In this document: positions 22,470 to 32,340 of the stretch, one piece after another
Layout: each line of letters opens with the position of its first letter
How positions within the stretch are numbered: position 1 is the stretch's first letter
Assembly (NCBI RefSeq): GCF_009730915.1
Contig: NC_052486.1
Coordinates: 23,816,137-23,880,136 of the forward strand
DNA: 64,000 nucleotides
Direction: 5' to 3'
From: Dioscorea cayenensis subsp. rotundata
Taxonomy: Eukaryota; Streptophyta; Magnoliopsida; Dioscoreales; Dioscoreaceae
The notes under the pieces: generated by a model
Databases searched by the model: none
What the model saw: the letters and a program-made list of their open reading frames with translations, nothing else
Told to the model about the DNA's origin: nothing
Made by a program: the position numbers and the translations under genes

Positions 22470-24309
22470 CTAGAATATTGTGGAACAATTAGCAGGAGCG
22501 AAGGAAAGAGAGTTATTGGGGAGATCATAGCCAATGTGGTACTTCTGCTGCGCTAGGTTGTCAAAAACGGTGACATTGGCTTCCAGGCGTGCGCTGCTCT
22601 GTATGGCCATGCATATTATATTGTCGGTGACGAAGATGAAGGTATTTGTGGCAGGGAGCACGATGGGCGCCTTGTTCCATGGTGGCTTATCGAAGTTGAA
22701 AGTGATATCCGGGAAGGGATAAGCGGGAGCATGGATAGAGTAATGATAGAGTAATGATAAGTCTTCCATCGGATCAAAAATTGGTTGAAGATGGATCCTG
22801 GCAGACATGTTGTCGATCAAGTTTTTCAACATGTGATTTGGTATGAACGTGACGATTATGGCTGATGTTAGATTAATCATGCTGCATTAGTTACTTCATT
22901 TCACTGTTTTTTTATATTCTGGTTGAATAAATATGTGTGCATAAGTTTGCATGAGTTTGTGTGCATTTGTATGAATACATTATACATGTGCATAAGCTCT
23001 GAGACGTGCAGTGTCCACATACGTTAGGGTCTTAAAGTTTGAATGAGTCAATTTAACCCACGTTCTGTTTTGTCGTGGGGTTGCATGGTCAAAGCAGGAC
23101 TTGCATGTCTTTGTTCTAAGCATGTGACCACTGCCAGTTAGTATGTAACCACTCCCAGTTAATATATATATATAAAGGCATAAGAAAAATAGAAAAATTG
23201 TGAGTTTTTGCAGCACAAAATACTTTCATTGTCTCTCACTTTGCATGAAAATATAGTCAAAACCATAGACGAAGCTCCAATTAGTTCCTATAGCTGAGTT
23301 GATTATAAATGTGTTTGTAATATTAGATTAATCATAGATGGTATTGTTCCCCACAGTGATGGATTGGAGATTTATAGTGTACAAGGTATCAGTCATATTG
23401 CGGGACATGGGAACAATGACCACGCGGGGGCCTTTGACAACGGTTTTGTCGCTGAAGTTAAGAGCTGAAGTAGCGTTCTTCTCAGTGAATGGAACCAGAC
23501 AGTGAGAGAACTTTCCATCAACGGATGGGCCTAACTGCGGGACAAACGACCAGTTTCCACCTCTGAGACCAACCTGCCCATCTTCAGACGGGCTGAAACT
23601 TTCCTCGGTGAAAATAGAGCAACCGAAGAAGATTCCAGGGATGGAGGTGTTAGAAGAGAAAATGAATGTCCGTGGCCATAAAACCTTGGGTATCAGAATA
23701 GTCACCGTAGATGTATGCATATTCGCATGTATGTTCCTCGAAGCAGTATGCGTCGGACACTGTATAACAGATGGCCAATTGGCATGAAATATCGAGATTG
23801 TAGGTGGATGATTTTGAGCTATCAAAGATAGGATCTGTTTGATTATAACAATTGAGGCATGGGTTGCACTGGATCCATGTCATGTGACTGGCGGTGTCGG
23901 CGACGACCTTGACCTTGAATGGTGGCGTGTCAATCTCCAACTCCACCAGATATTCATCACTGTCCAGAAGAATTTGTGCCTGAGGGGATGATGGTGGTGA
24001 CGTTGGTTTTGTACTCATGTAATTGCTATAGTTTTCATGATCACTAGCACTAGCACTAGCACTACTACGGCCAGAGAAGATGGATGAGAGGTAACGAGCT
24101 TGAGTTAAAGAACGGTCAATCATGGCCCTAATGCGATCTTTGGACGTGGGAGATGGTTGGCAGTGTGGAAAAAGAGGTGAGTCTCTGTGAATGAGATTCA
24201 TGCTAAACCCCAATCGGCTTTCAGAGCTTGCATCAACGCATGCAATATTAGTAATCCAGAGAACGGACAAGAATATTAACAATGAGGAAAGAAAGGAAGA
24301 AGAAGTCAT
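22470..24309 (-). pseudogene. Nepenthesin-like aspartic protease, copy 3, interrupted
   Basis: The N-terminal part (24309 to about 23650) has the signal peptide, the LIHRDSPLFPHCQ prosegment and the Cys-rich insert. The middle part (about 23690-23328) is in another frame, and the C-terminal part is at 22880-22470. A 442-bp insertion splits the last two. The first catalytic motif has become DTASH (copy 1: DTGSD) and the second aligns as TSA (copy 1: DSG), losing the catalytic Asp. This is the most diverged copy. Its promoter is displaced 2.7 kb away by an LTR element inserted upstream of the start codon. Confidence 0.87.
22881..23322. mobile_element. Unclassified 442-bp insertion with 13-bp target duplication
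   Basis: TTAGATTAATCAT occurs at 22868-22880 and again at 23323-23335, bracketing 442 bp that have no counterpart in the other protease copies. The protease reading continues on both sides. A 13-bp duplication fits LINE/SINE-type target-primed insertion better than LTR (5 bp) or hAT (8 bp) insertion. The insert contains a TATATATATATAAAGG stretch near 23165 and no coding sequence. No clear poly-A or pol III box is seen, so the class is open. Confidence 0.7.
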
Positions 24310-24349
24310 AATTGGACTTTGATTATAAGTCGATATATATATATATATA

Positions 24350-27035
24350 TGTAAGAAATGCTACCTTCGTTGACCAACATTGAATGGAGAATTGGATGCC
24401 TTTAACTGAGTTTGATTAAAGAATCGCTAGCCGTCCCCACTTGTCAGCTTTCTCCCTAAATTAGTGGATCTGGTCGGCTATCATGGATGTTCATCTCTTG
24501 GCTTTTGGAGACTGATTTAAGAGGTTGGCATCCTTCATTCCTTGAGTGTAGAGAGAAGGCGGCAAGCTTGAGAAGAATACCAACCTTTCTTTGGTAGCTC
24601 CGACGACTGAAGGCAGCCTTTCACCTGCACCTCAACTAGGGGTGGCAATAATCTGTCCGGACCTGCCGGCCTGGAATAAAAAGGGTTTGGACATAAGGTT
24701 TGCAAATGCGGGCCGGGTCCGAACATGGCTTGGTTGTCCGGATTTAAATCCGGGCCGGGTCCGGACATAGAAATTCAGACAACCGGGTCCTTTTAACCCC
24801 TAAAACTTTAAAGGCCCACAACCTTAGGCCCATTTGTTTTAAGCCCATTTTTCTAAAAACTTTAAACATATATTGTTTTTTCTATTAAGACTTAGATTTT
24901 TCTATAACTTGAGTTGAGTTTTGGATTATTGATGTTTTTTTTTTGCATTTAATGTGAATTAAATTATTTTTGTATAATTTAATATTTGAGCGAACTTAAA
25001 AATAGCTTATAGAATTCGGACAAATTTGGACATCCGGACAACCCGGTTTTAAAATAAACCGGGTTTGGACATGCCAAGTTTGTCCGGATTTAAAACCGGG
25101 CTGGGTCCGGACACAAGTTTTTCTATTTATATTAGTAGTTGTCCAAACCCGGTTTTATCCGGACCCGAATTTTTGCCACCCCTAACCTCAACGTCAAGCT
25201 TAGAGGTTGGTCACCTTGCTTTTGTTGATCGTTGAGAGCCTTGGTGTCAAAATTGCAGCCTTCAGCCTTGTTGTGATGGTAGTTTGGTTCTGATATTTTG
25301 TATTGTTTTTATTATTTTCTTGCTAGGAGTCCATGAATGTCGACATGTATTCTGGTTCTGAGTTCTGAAATGTAATTGTTATGCTTTCTATTTTACTATC
25401 ATGTCCAAGCATGGAAATCACGTCTTGGTTTATTTTATACTTTTTGTAAGCATGCAGTCTAAGTTTAATTCAGTATATTTATGTATATATAAATGTTCTT
25501 AAGCATGAGGATTTGTAATTAAGCATGCAGTCTTAGTTAAATTTTATAATTATACGCATGTGTCATCTAAAACCTTGGGTTAGCCATGAGACTCTTTTGA
25601 ATGGGAGTGTAATTTTATCTTTTCTTTCTCTTCCTTCTTGATCAGATTCTTCTTCCTCTTGTTATCATTATTTTCCTTTTTACTTGTCGACTTGATGAAC
25701 CGTGTTTTGTTAATAGCATGGTTTTAAAAACCATGATTAATTTGATGTTTAATTATCAGGTTGCTTCTGCCTTTTAATAGAGTTGTGTGAATTCTTTGAA
25801 AGCCATATCTTTTGAAATCCCTGCATTAGTGTATTTTGTGAATATGTGTATATATATATAATTTGCATGAGATCGTAAATTTTGTTCATCATTTTGGTAT
25901 TTTTAAAAAGTTTTTTCCTGGTTTCATGTTGAAAAGGATGGTCTTAAAATGCTTGTTCTCCTTTTTTTTATAAGTTGGTGATATTAAGCTAATGATGCGT
26001 GTTCAGTGAGTGGATGTTGATGTGCTGCTCAAATAAACATGCTGGGTATGTTGATGTGTTTTTCAGACTAACACACTGCTGGGTACTAAGAGGTCTCTAG
26101 TTCCCTTTATAGTTAGTACGTGCATATGTTGTACTGATGTGCATGGCTGTCTTATTATCGTAGTTGGTTTGTATTGGAAATCATGTTATTAATGTTTTGT
26201 GTACTATGTCAGTCACATGGGTCTATATTGACTCTTGTAAGTTTCATTTAAATTTCAAGCAAGTCAGGCTATAGTTCCACAGAAAGTTCCATCTTCATCT
26301 CCTCTTTTTCTCCTTGCTATCTTCTTCATCTGTTTGTTGTGTTCTCTTGTTTTAACAGTGGATGTTTAGAAAATTATATTATTATCTTATTTCTTATTCA
26401 TCCTCTAAAATTTTTCTGATAATTGTAAGTTCTGAATTTCTTAGATTAACCCTTTTTCAAGCCTTGAGCTTAATTTTTGGGTTTGGATTCGGCCCAATAG
26501 TGTGTAATCTAAGTTTAACATTTTTTTTATTGGTTAAATCCAGTCAGCAACCCCTAGTTGTGATGTATGTTGAATTCAACTTCGTAGTTTCGAGATAGAT
26601 AGGCTCTCGCACCCATTTAATTCTGCACTTATTTGGTGTGCGGTTAATTTTTGAATTATTTAGTAATTTGATTTATTTATTTATTTTGTTTTGCGTTATT
26701 TATTCGGTATTTTCTGTCTTTCTGTCTGGATTATATTTCTCTACAATATCTGTATTATTGTGTTATTTCTATAATCCTGCTGGGCCCTTGTGGCTCATGC
26801 ACTCTGTCATTTTCCTCTTTCGAAGAAAAAAATTAAGCCTAGGATCATTGGAGGGGGGTTATCTTGGAGTCGTCTTCCTGGCTTTGGTTGTAGACCTTAT
26901 AGTGAATATTCCTGTGTAAGAAAGGCTTGTATCCTGTCTATATCTTTGGTTTGTAAACTGTATGTGTGATATTGTTTTCTGTAGGACCATCCCTGTTATA
27001 TCATCGGGCCCGGCCCGGCCGTGAGGCTGGGTGTG

Positions 27036-27038
<3 letters not shown>
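24350..27038 (+). mobile_element. Solo LTR-like element with nested MITE
   Basis: The element begins TGTAAGAAATGC and ends GGCTGGGTGTGACA inside a (TA)n microsatellite, with ATATA on both sides (24345-24349, 27039-27043). The target duplication is consistent but weak because the site is repetitive. The right part (about 26590-27038) resembles the LTR at 19942-22448, including CTTGTGGCTCA, the CTAGGATC segment and the GTGTGACA end. It carries the 548-bp hAT MITE at 24637-25184. It separates protease copy 3 from its promoter, now at 27075-27300. Confidence 0.65.
24637..25184. mobile_element. hAT-type MITE nested in LTR
   Basis: The terminal inverted repeats are TAGGGGTGGCAA and TTGCCACCCCTA. 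The 8-bp target duplication ACCTCAAC is perfect (24629-24636 and 25185-25192), diagnostic of the hAT superfamily. Sub-terminal GGTCCGGACA/TGTCCGGAC motifs recur in both orientations. There is no transposase ORF; it is 548 bp and non-autonomous. It inserted after the surrounding LTR. Confidence 0.92.
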
Positions 27039-27074
<36 letters not shown>

Positions 27075-27310
27075 GATGTGGCTGGCTAGCAATGCAAGCG
27101 CTGGCTACTACCGGGTCTTATTTATAGTGATGATATTGGCAATTGCATGAATTGGAAGATCATGAACAAGAGTGGAACTGACTAGCTAGAGATAATTACC
27201 ATATGGTTCTGTTTTTGTGAAGATTTTATGAATCTGTATCTCAGCGAGTTGTTGAGGCCACGGTTATATAGAACTAAATATAGGTGTGTGTGTGTGTGTG
27301 TGAATGCATG
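27075..27310 (-). promoter_or_regulatory. Stranded promoter of protease copy 3
   Basis: The segment matches the DNA upstream of copies 1, 2 and 4. It has CTATAAATAAGAC (minus strand, about 27114-27127), the AACCATATGG block (about 27197-27210), and the AACAACTCGCTGAGA and CCGTGGCCTCAAC sequence (about 27238-27262, compare 8808-8833). No protease coding sequence adjoins it. Removing the LTR at 24350-27038 would place it directly before the copy 3 start codon at 24309. Confidence 0.75.
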
Positions 27311-27937
27311 GAAAGCTAAATGGATTACTTTCTAAATTATTAAATTAGTCCATTTTTCTTTTCATATCCTGCGTGCCAATGCATGCAGTTCCTGTATGCA
27401 GAAATGATGTTTTTTTGTTTGAATAATTGATGTCTTATCCACTTTTACTATAGTTGGCATGATAATTCATGAATTTTAATTTACAATACAACATAAAAAA
27501 TAATGATGTTTTGGATCTTATTGGATAAATAAAGACTAATTAGGTTGGTTATTTTAGATTTGACCGGATGCTTTCACATTGTTAATTAAGTATTTTATGG
27601 ATTTTGTTTGTCTCATCAACGCTTAATTTATAATTTTATTTTTTAAAAAAATTCAAGTAAATCTAAACTTTCTTTTATATAAAAATGGATAAATTATAGA
27701 TTTATTGAAAAGAAAAAAACATGCGAAACCGATACAAACAATCAAACCCATTTTTTAGTTTAGTTCGGTAGGATTTTTTTTTTAAATTCCGGTAGAATTC
27801 TATGGAAACTTTTTGACTGAGAGATTATGTCTGTTATTTTGTGATTCTGTCTCTTTCTCAATGAGTCATTGAATGAGTCATTGTTAATTTTTTTTATTTT
27901 TACAGAATGAGTGTGTGGTTAATAAAATATAAAAAAT

Positions 27938-28225
27938 TACGGAGACGTGGACTAGTGACCGATCGCCGAAGGTGGACCATACCACCTGTGGACCACCGGC
28001 CTACGGTCGGACCACCAGTGACCGATCGTCGGAGGCCAATCGGTAGGCCACCGGACTGTTGGTGGACCGGTGGCCGGATGCCGAAGGTCGGCCAGACCAC
28101 CGGTGGACAGCCGGTGTGTCACTAGAGGTCGGAGCGATAGCCGATCACCGGAGGTTGGTCAGACCGCCGATGGGTAGTCGTCGGAGACAGGACAAACCGT
28201 TGGTGGACCAATGGCTGGTGGTTGG
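27938..28225. repeat. GC-rich minisatellite, about four 60-bp degenerate units
   Basis: Units start near 27956, 28018, 28077 and 28137. Each opens with a GACCGATCGCCGAAGG-like core and continues with GGACCACCGG-like motifs. Both strands are open over about 65-70 codons, giving Arg/Pro/Gly-rich ORFs that look like a by-product of the repeat. The tract is far richer in GC than its surroundings. Confidence 0.7.
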
Positions 28226-28466
28226 ATAAAAAAAAGAGAGAATTTTTACAATGAGAAAATATTTCACTCTTGGTGGAATATTTTTTTAATGCCATATTAC
28301 CTATTATGCCATAATTTTATATTTTAAAATAAATACCTAAACAACCAACATGGCATAATTTTTAGAAAATGTTAAATTATACCATATTGTACGAATTATG
28401 CCATAATTTCTGGTTATCCAAATAGGCAAATATGAATGAATGGTATTCAAAATTTATTAAAAAAAA

Positions 28467-28539
<73 letters not shown>

Positions 28540-29019
28540 GAATGATTTATTAATTTGAACTGCTTTGAATTGGGACAGAAGTATATGAGGGAAAGTGCCT
28601 TGTATGACAGTATTAATTAATTAAGTCATTAATTGTTAATAATATTTAATTAAGGAATATTAACTTGAGTTGATTGTCAACTTTATTTGAAATCCAAAAA
28701 CAAAAAATGGTGGACTACGGCTATTAGTATTTTATTCTCTCACAACTCACAACTCAAAAATTAAGCATTAGATTCAGTAATATATCCATATTTTTAATTA
28801 AAAAAATAGGTGATGAGAAGCTGCAAATACAACAAGAAATTAGGAAAAATGAATATGGTTGAATCACTTATTTATTATTTTTAAAATATTAATTAAGATG
28901 AGGATATTAATATTTTTTCAAACATTTATTTATTTTTTATCATTTTATAATATTTTAATATAGCACAACTCTTATGTATCTTTTACTTTAGTAAAATGGT
29001 TTATCCAATTATTTTTTTA

Positions 29020-29125
29020 TTCTTTTCCTCACTTATGGTGAGAGATTTTATCTTTTGCTCAATGTTGCTCTTTTCATTCAATAAAGTTATGGTTTATCCA
29101 TATTTATTTCAAAGAAAAAAATTGA
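29020..29125 (+). repeat. Short LINE/SINE-like 3' tail
   Basis: The tail contains stem-loop 1 (CTCAC-TTATG-GTGAG, 29028-29042), CAATAAA (29079-29085), stem-loop 2 (ATGG-TTTAT-CCAT, 29089-29101) and an ATTTATTTCAAAGAAAAAA end. Compared with the LINE end at 6576-6588, both arms of stem-loop 2 changed together. A second tail at 29225-29315 has CTTGTGGTTTATTCAC before TTTATTCAAAAAAATAAAA. Confidence 0.6.
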
Positions 29126-29686
29126 TTTATCTAATTTTTATTTTAAAAAAAATTAAAGTAATCATGTGTTAATTTGTTTATCCATATGATGGATAGCAGT
29201 CCACTGTTTTGTTTCTTTCTTTGCCATCTTTCCCTTTAAACTTTGTTACTATCTGCTTTCCTTTTAATAAACTTGTGGTTTATTCACTTTATTCAAAAAA
29301 ATAAAATAAAATAATAGATGTTTGTTTTTTTTTTTTTTAATTATTATGTAGTGTTCTCTGTTTTTATTGTTTTAATTTTTCTCTGTTATTATTATTATTA
29401 TATTTGTTTAGTTGGTCCTCTCTGTTGTTTTTATTTTTGTTATAATTGTTTAGTTAGTCTATTTGTTTTGTTGTCTTTATTCTCGTATTTTTCTAATTAA
29501 TTTTTAATAAATCAATCGCTTATGTATTCACTTTACTAGAATAAAATAAAAGCAAACGATAGAGCTAGCTAGCTAGATGAAGGGAAGCGTAAGGGCTTGC
29601 TTGCAAGATATAAATAATAAATATAGCTAGTGATTAAATAGAAAGGAATTAATTAAAGACGAGGTAGGTAGGATTAATGTAGCTAG

Positions 29687-31138
29687 CTACACTGTGAATG
29701 TGGAACAATTAGCGGGAGCAAAGGAAATGGAGTTGTTGTGGAGATGAAAACCAACGTGGAGGTTCTGCTGCGCTACGTTACCTAAGATGGAAAAGTCCAA
29801 TCCATTCGTTTCTGCCATGGCCAAGCATACTATATCATCTGCGACGAAGAGGAACGTCTGCATGGCAGACAGCACCACCTTCGAACTTTTACAGAAGTTG
29901 AAAGTGATGTCTGGGAAGGGATAGGCAGGAGCTTTGGCAGAGTACGAGTAACAAAGCTCTAATTAAGAAGCCTTCAGGATCAGTAGTCTGGTTGAGATTC
30001 ACCATTTTAGACAGTTTGTCGATCACCAAGATTAACAGGTCGAATGGTATGAACGTGATGGTGGTGCCGGAGTCGACTATCATTTGTGTGGACAAGCCAT
30101 GTGGAACAGGGATGTTTTCTTTTCCTAAATCAACCGAGGTGAACTGGAGAGTGTAGAAGGTGTCATACAAACCATGGACCATGGGAACGGTGACCACCCC
30201 GGGGCCATTCACAACTGCGTTATCGCCAAAGTTGAGAGTTGAAGTGACGTTCTCTGTGTACGGAACCAGACAGTAAGAAAACTTTCCATTAATGTAGGAG
30301 TCTAACTGCCTCACCAGTGATGCACACACGTACGTCCACCTCCCAGACCGATAAGTCCGTCTTCATTCGCGTCAAATGTGCCTTTGCTATTATAAGAGCA
30401 GCCAAAGACAATTCCGGGAATAGAGGAGGAGGAGGAGGAGGAGTTCCCCTGCAGCTTCTTGTTTGAGTCTGAAGAGAAAGTGAATATTGTGTCCTTGGAG
30501 AGGGTGCCAGAGGTTGCAGAATTGTCGCCGTATTCGTATTCGTATTGGCATGTGTTTTGGCTGGTACAGTTCTTGTAGGGGAGTGCTTGCTTGACAAATG
30601 TCATTGTCGCATGAAACTGAGCCGTTGAAGGTGGATGCATGATTTGTGTGGATCGAAGATGGGATCTGTTTGATTATAGCACTGCTCGCATGGCTGGCAC
30701 TGGATCCATACCAGGTCACTGCCCGTGTCAGCGGAGGCCATGATCTTGACGGGTGGTGTGCCGATCTCCAACTCCATGATATAGTCTCCATCCCCTGGCA
30801 TCACTTTTGAGTGTACATTTGAGTTTGATGCTGGTGCTGATGCTGGCTCTGATGCAGAAGTATTAGATATGCTAGCAACACCACCACCTCGGGCGGATAA
30901 GATGGATGTGATCAGGTAACGAACTCGAGATAAAGAACGGTCAATCATGGCCCTGACGCGATCTTTGGAAGTGAGAGATGGTTGGTAGTGTGGAGAAAGA
31001 GGTGAGTCTTAATTTGTGTATCAGATTCATGCTAAACCCCGAAGTACCAACCCCTTGAGAGCTTGCATTGCATGCATTAAAAATCCAGGAAACAGACAAG
31101 AAAATTAACAGTGGGCCAAGAAAGGAAAAAGAAGCCAT
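29687..31138 (-). pseudogene. Nepenthesin-like aspartic protease, copy 4, multiply frameshifted
   Basis: The protease sequence runs through five successive frames: 31138-30941, 30948-30601, 30640-30311, 30329-29889 and 29878-29687. One break is an extra AATT in the prosegment near 31012; others lie near 30640, 30325 and 29885. Both catalytic motifs survive (DTGSD in 30948-30601, DSGTT in 30329-29889), as do the signal peptide and the Cys-rich insert. Decay therefore looks more recent than in copies 2 and 3, or partly a sequencing artefact. No LTR sits at its 3' end; the TAGCTAGCTACAC sequence at 29680 resembles the uninterrupted site in copy 1. Confidence 0.87.
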
Positions 31139-31150
31139 GGTACTTGTGGG

Positions 31151-31189
<39 letters not shown>

Positions 31190-31242
31190 CGTATAATGTA
31201 TATCGGGTGACTAGCTAGTGCAATTAAGTACTTAGCTAACTA

Positions 31243-31335
31243 GTGCCTCTTATTTATAGCTAGCGCTCTATATGGACGAAGCAGCTAGAGATTATCATTT
31301 CGTTCTGTTTTTATGGAGATTTCATGTATAGTTAG
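31243..31335 (-). promoter_or_regulatory. Core promoter of protease copy 4
   Basis: Read on the minus strand, GCTATAAATAAGAGG lies at about 31246-31260, some 110 bp before the copy 4 ATG at 31138. The AACGAAATGATAATCTCT block is at about 31286-31304. A (TA)n array at 31150-31186 lies between TATA box and start codon, as in copy 1. Confidence 0.55.
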
Positions 31336-31339
31336 AGCT

Positions 31340-31420
31340 AATTTTTTTTTTTTTTTAAATAAAATGAATAAATCATTAATTTATTAAAAAAACAGAGAGA
31401 AACAAGGTAGTAGTTAGAGC
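31340..31420 (-). repeat. Short LINE/SINE-like 3' tail
   Basis: On the minus strand TTAATAAATT precedes a five-pair hairpin AATGA-TTTAT-TCATT (31363-31377) and a T-rich end. The loop TTTAT is the same as in the LINE while both stem arms differ in a paired way. Confidence 0.5.
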
Positions 31421-32264
31421 TAAATTTAAATGCATGAAAAGCAAAAACGAATTTGCTAAATTATTAAATTAATATATATGTATATATATTTTTTTCATGT
31501 TGTACTTGCTGCATGGAGTGCGTGCATGCATGCATGATTCGTTTTTTTGAATAATTGAAGACGTACATGTTGCTCTTGTGGGGGAATATATGCATGATGA
31601 AATTAAAGATTCAATTAATTCTAAATGAAGGACGATATATGAATCCCGGTGAACATTTATCTGTTCATATTGTTTATCGTATGTTCTTATATTTAATAAA
31701 TCATATCGTTTATCTTTTAAATTAATATAGTGTTGTTATCTTGCCAGTCATTAATTCATAAGTTTATTTATTTATTTATTTATAAATAAAATAAATAAAT
31801 CACTGATTTAATAGAAATGAAAAACAATACAAGCAAATTCATAAGTTTATTGATTGATAAATTATTTTTTTTTTCTTTATAAAGAAAGCAGTGGCTCACT
31901 AAAATGATTATGATGTTTTATTTATTTAATTGAATATTGTTGCCTTTTTTTTCGGTGAGAGGCGAAGATGGACAAATAAAATATATTTATCATTCAAATT
32001 TTTATTCCTACGTATTTAATGTTAATTAGACAATATTTATTATTATTATTTAATAAAATGAATGAACACAAATTTATTGAAGTAAATGGACAACTACAAA
32101 TAAGCAACATAAACAAAAAAAAAGGTCAAAATCAACCAACTTTGGAAGCCATCGCCAGGAGTGATAAATCACCAAAAACTCATTAGTTGGATTTTTTTAA
32201 GTAAATAAAAAAATTAATAAACATGAAATAAAAATTTGAATTCAGTTCGTTTATGTCGCTTCTG

Positions 32265-32340
32265 TTTTATGTATCCCTGTTTTTTTTTTCTAATAAATTG
32301 TGGTTTATCCACCTTATTCAAAAAAAAAAAAAAATTTGAA
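32265..32340 (+). repeat. Short LINE/SINE-like 3' tail
   Basis: CTAATAAATT is followed by stem-loop 2 with the same sequence as the LINE (GTGG-TTTAT-CCAC, 32300-32312), then CTTATTCAAAAAAAAAAAA. Stem-loop 1 is not evident, so only the last part is retained. Confidence 0.55.

Larger units (their letters stand above)
27311..29686. other. AT-rich flank with minisatellite and LINE-like tails
   Basis: No gene is seen. 27540-27810 aligns with the upstream flanks of copies 1 and 2 and is interrupted by a minus-strand LINE-like tail (about 27665-27740). A GC-rich minisatellite is at 27938-28225 and a long (TA)n array at 28469-28535. A cluster of plus-strand LINE-like tails is at about 28985-29015, 29020-29125, 29225-29315 and 29470-29550. 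Copies of ATGCCATAATTT near 28300-28400 form a minor degenerate repeat. Confidence 0.6.

Noticed and set aside
27907-28125. Arg/Pro-rich ORFs on both strands at the minisatellite
   Set aside because: They follow from the periodic GC-rich repeat and lack any initiation context or conserved motif.
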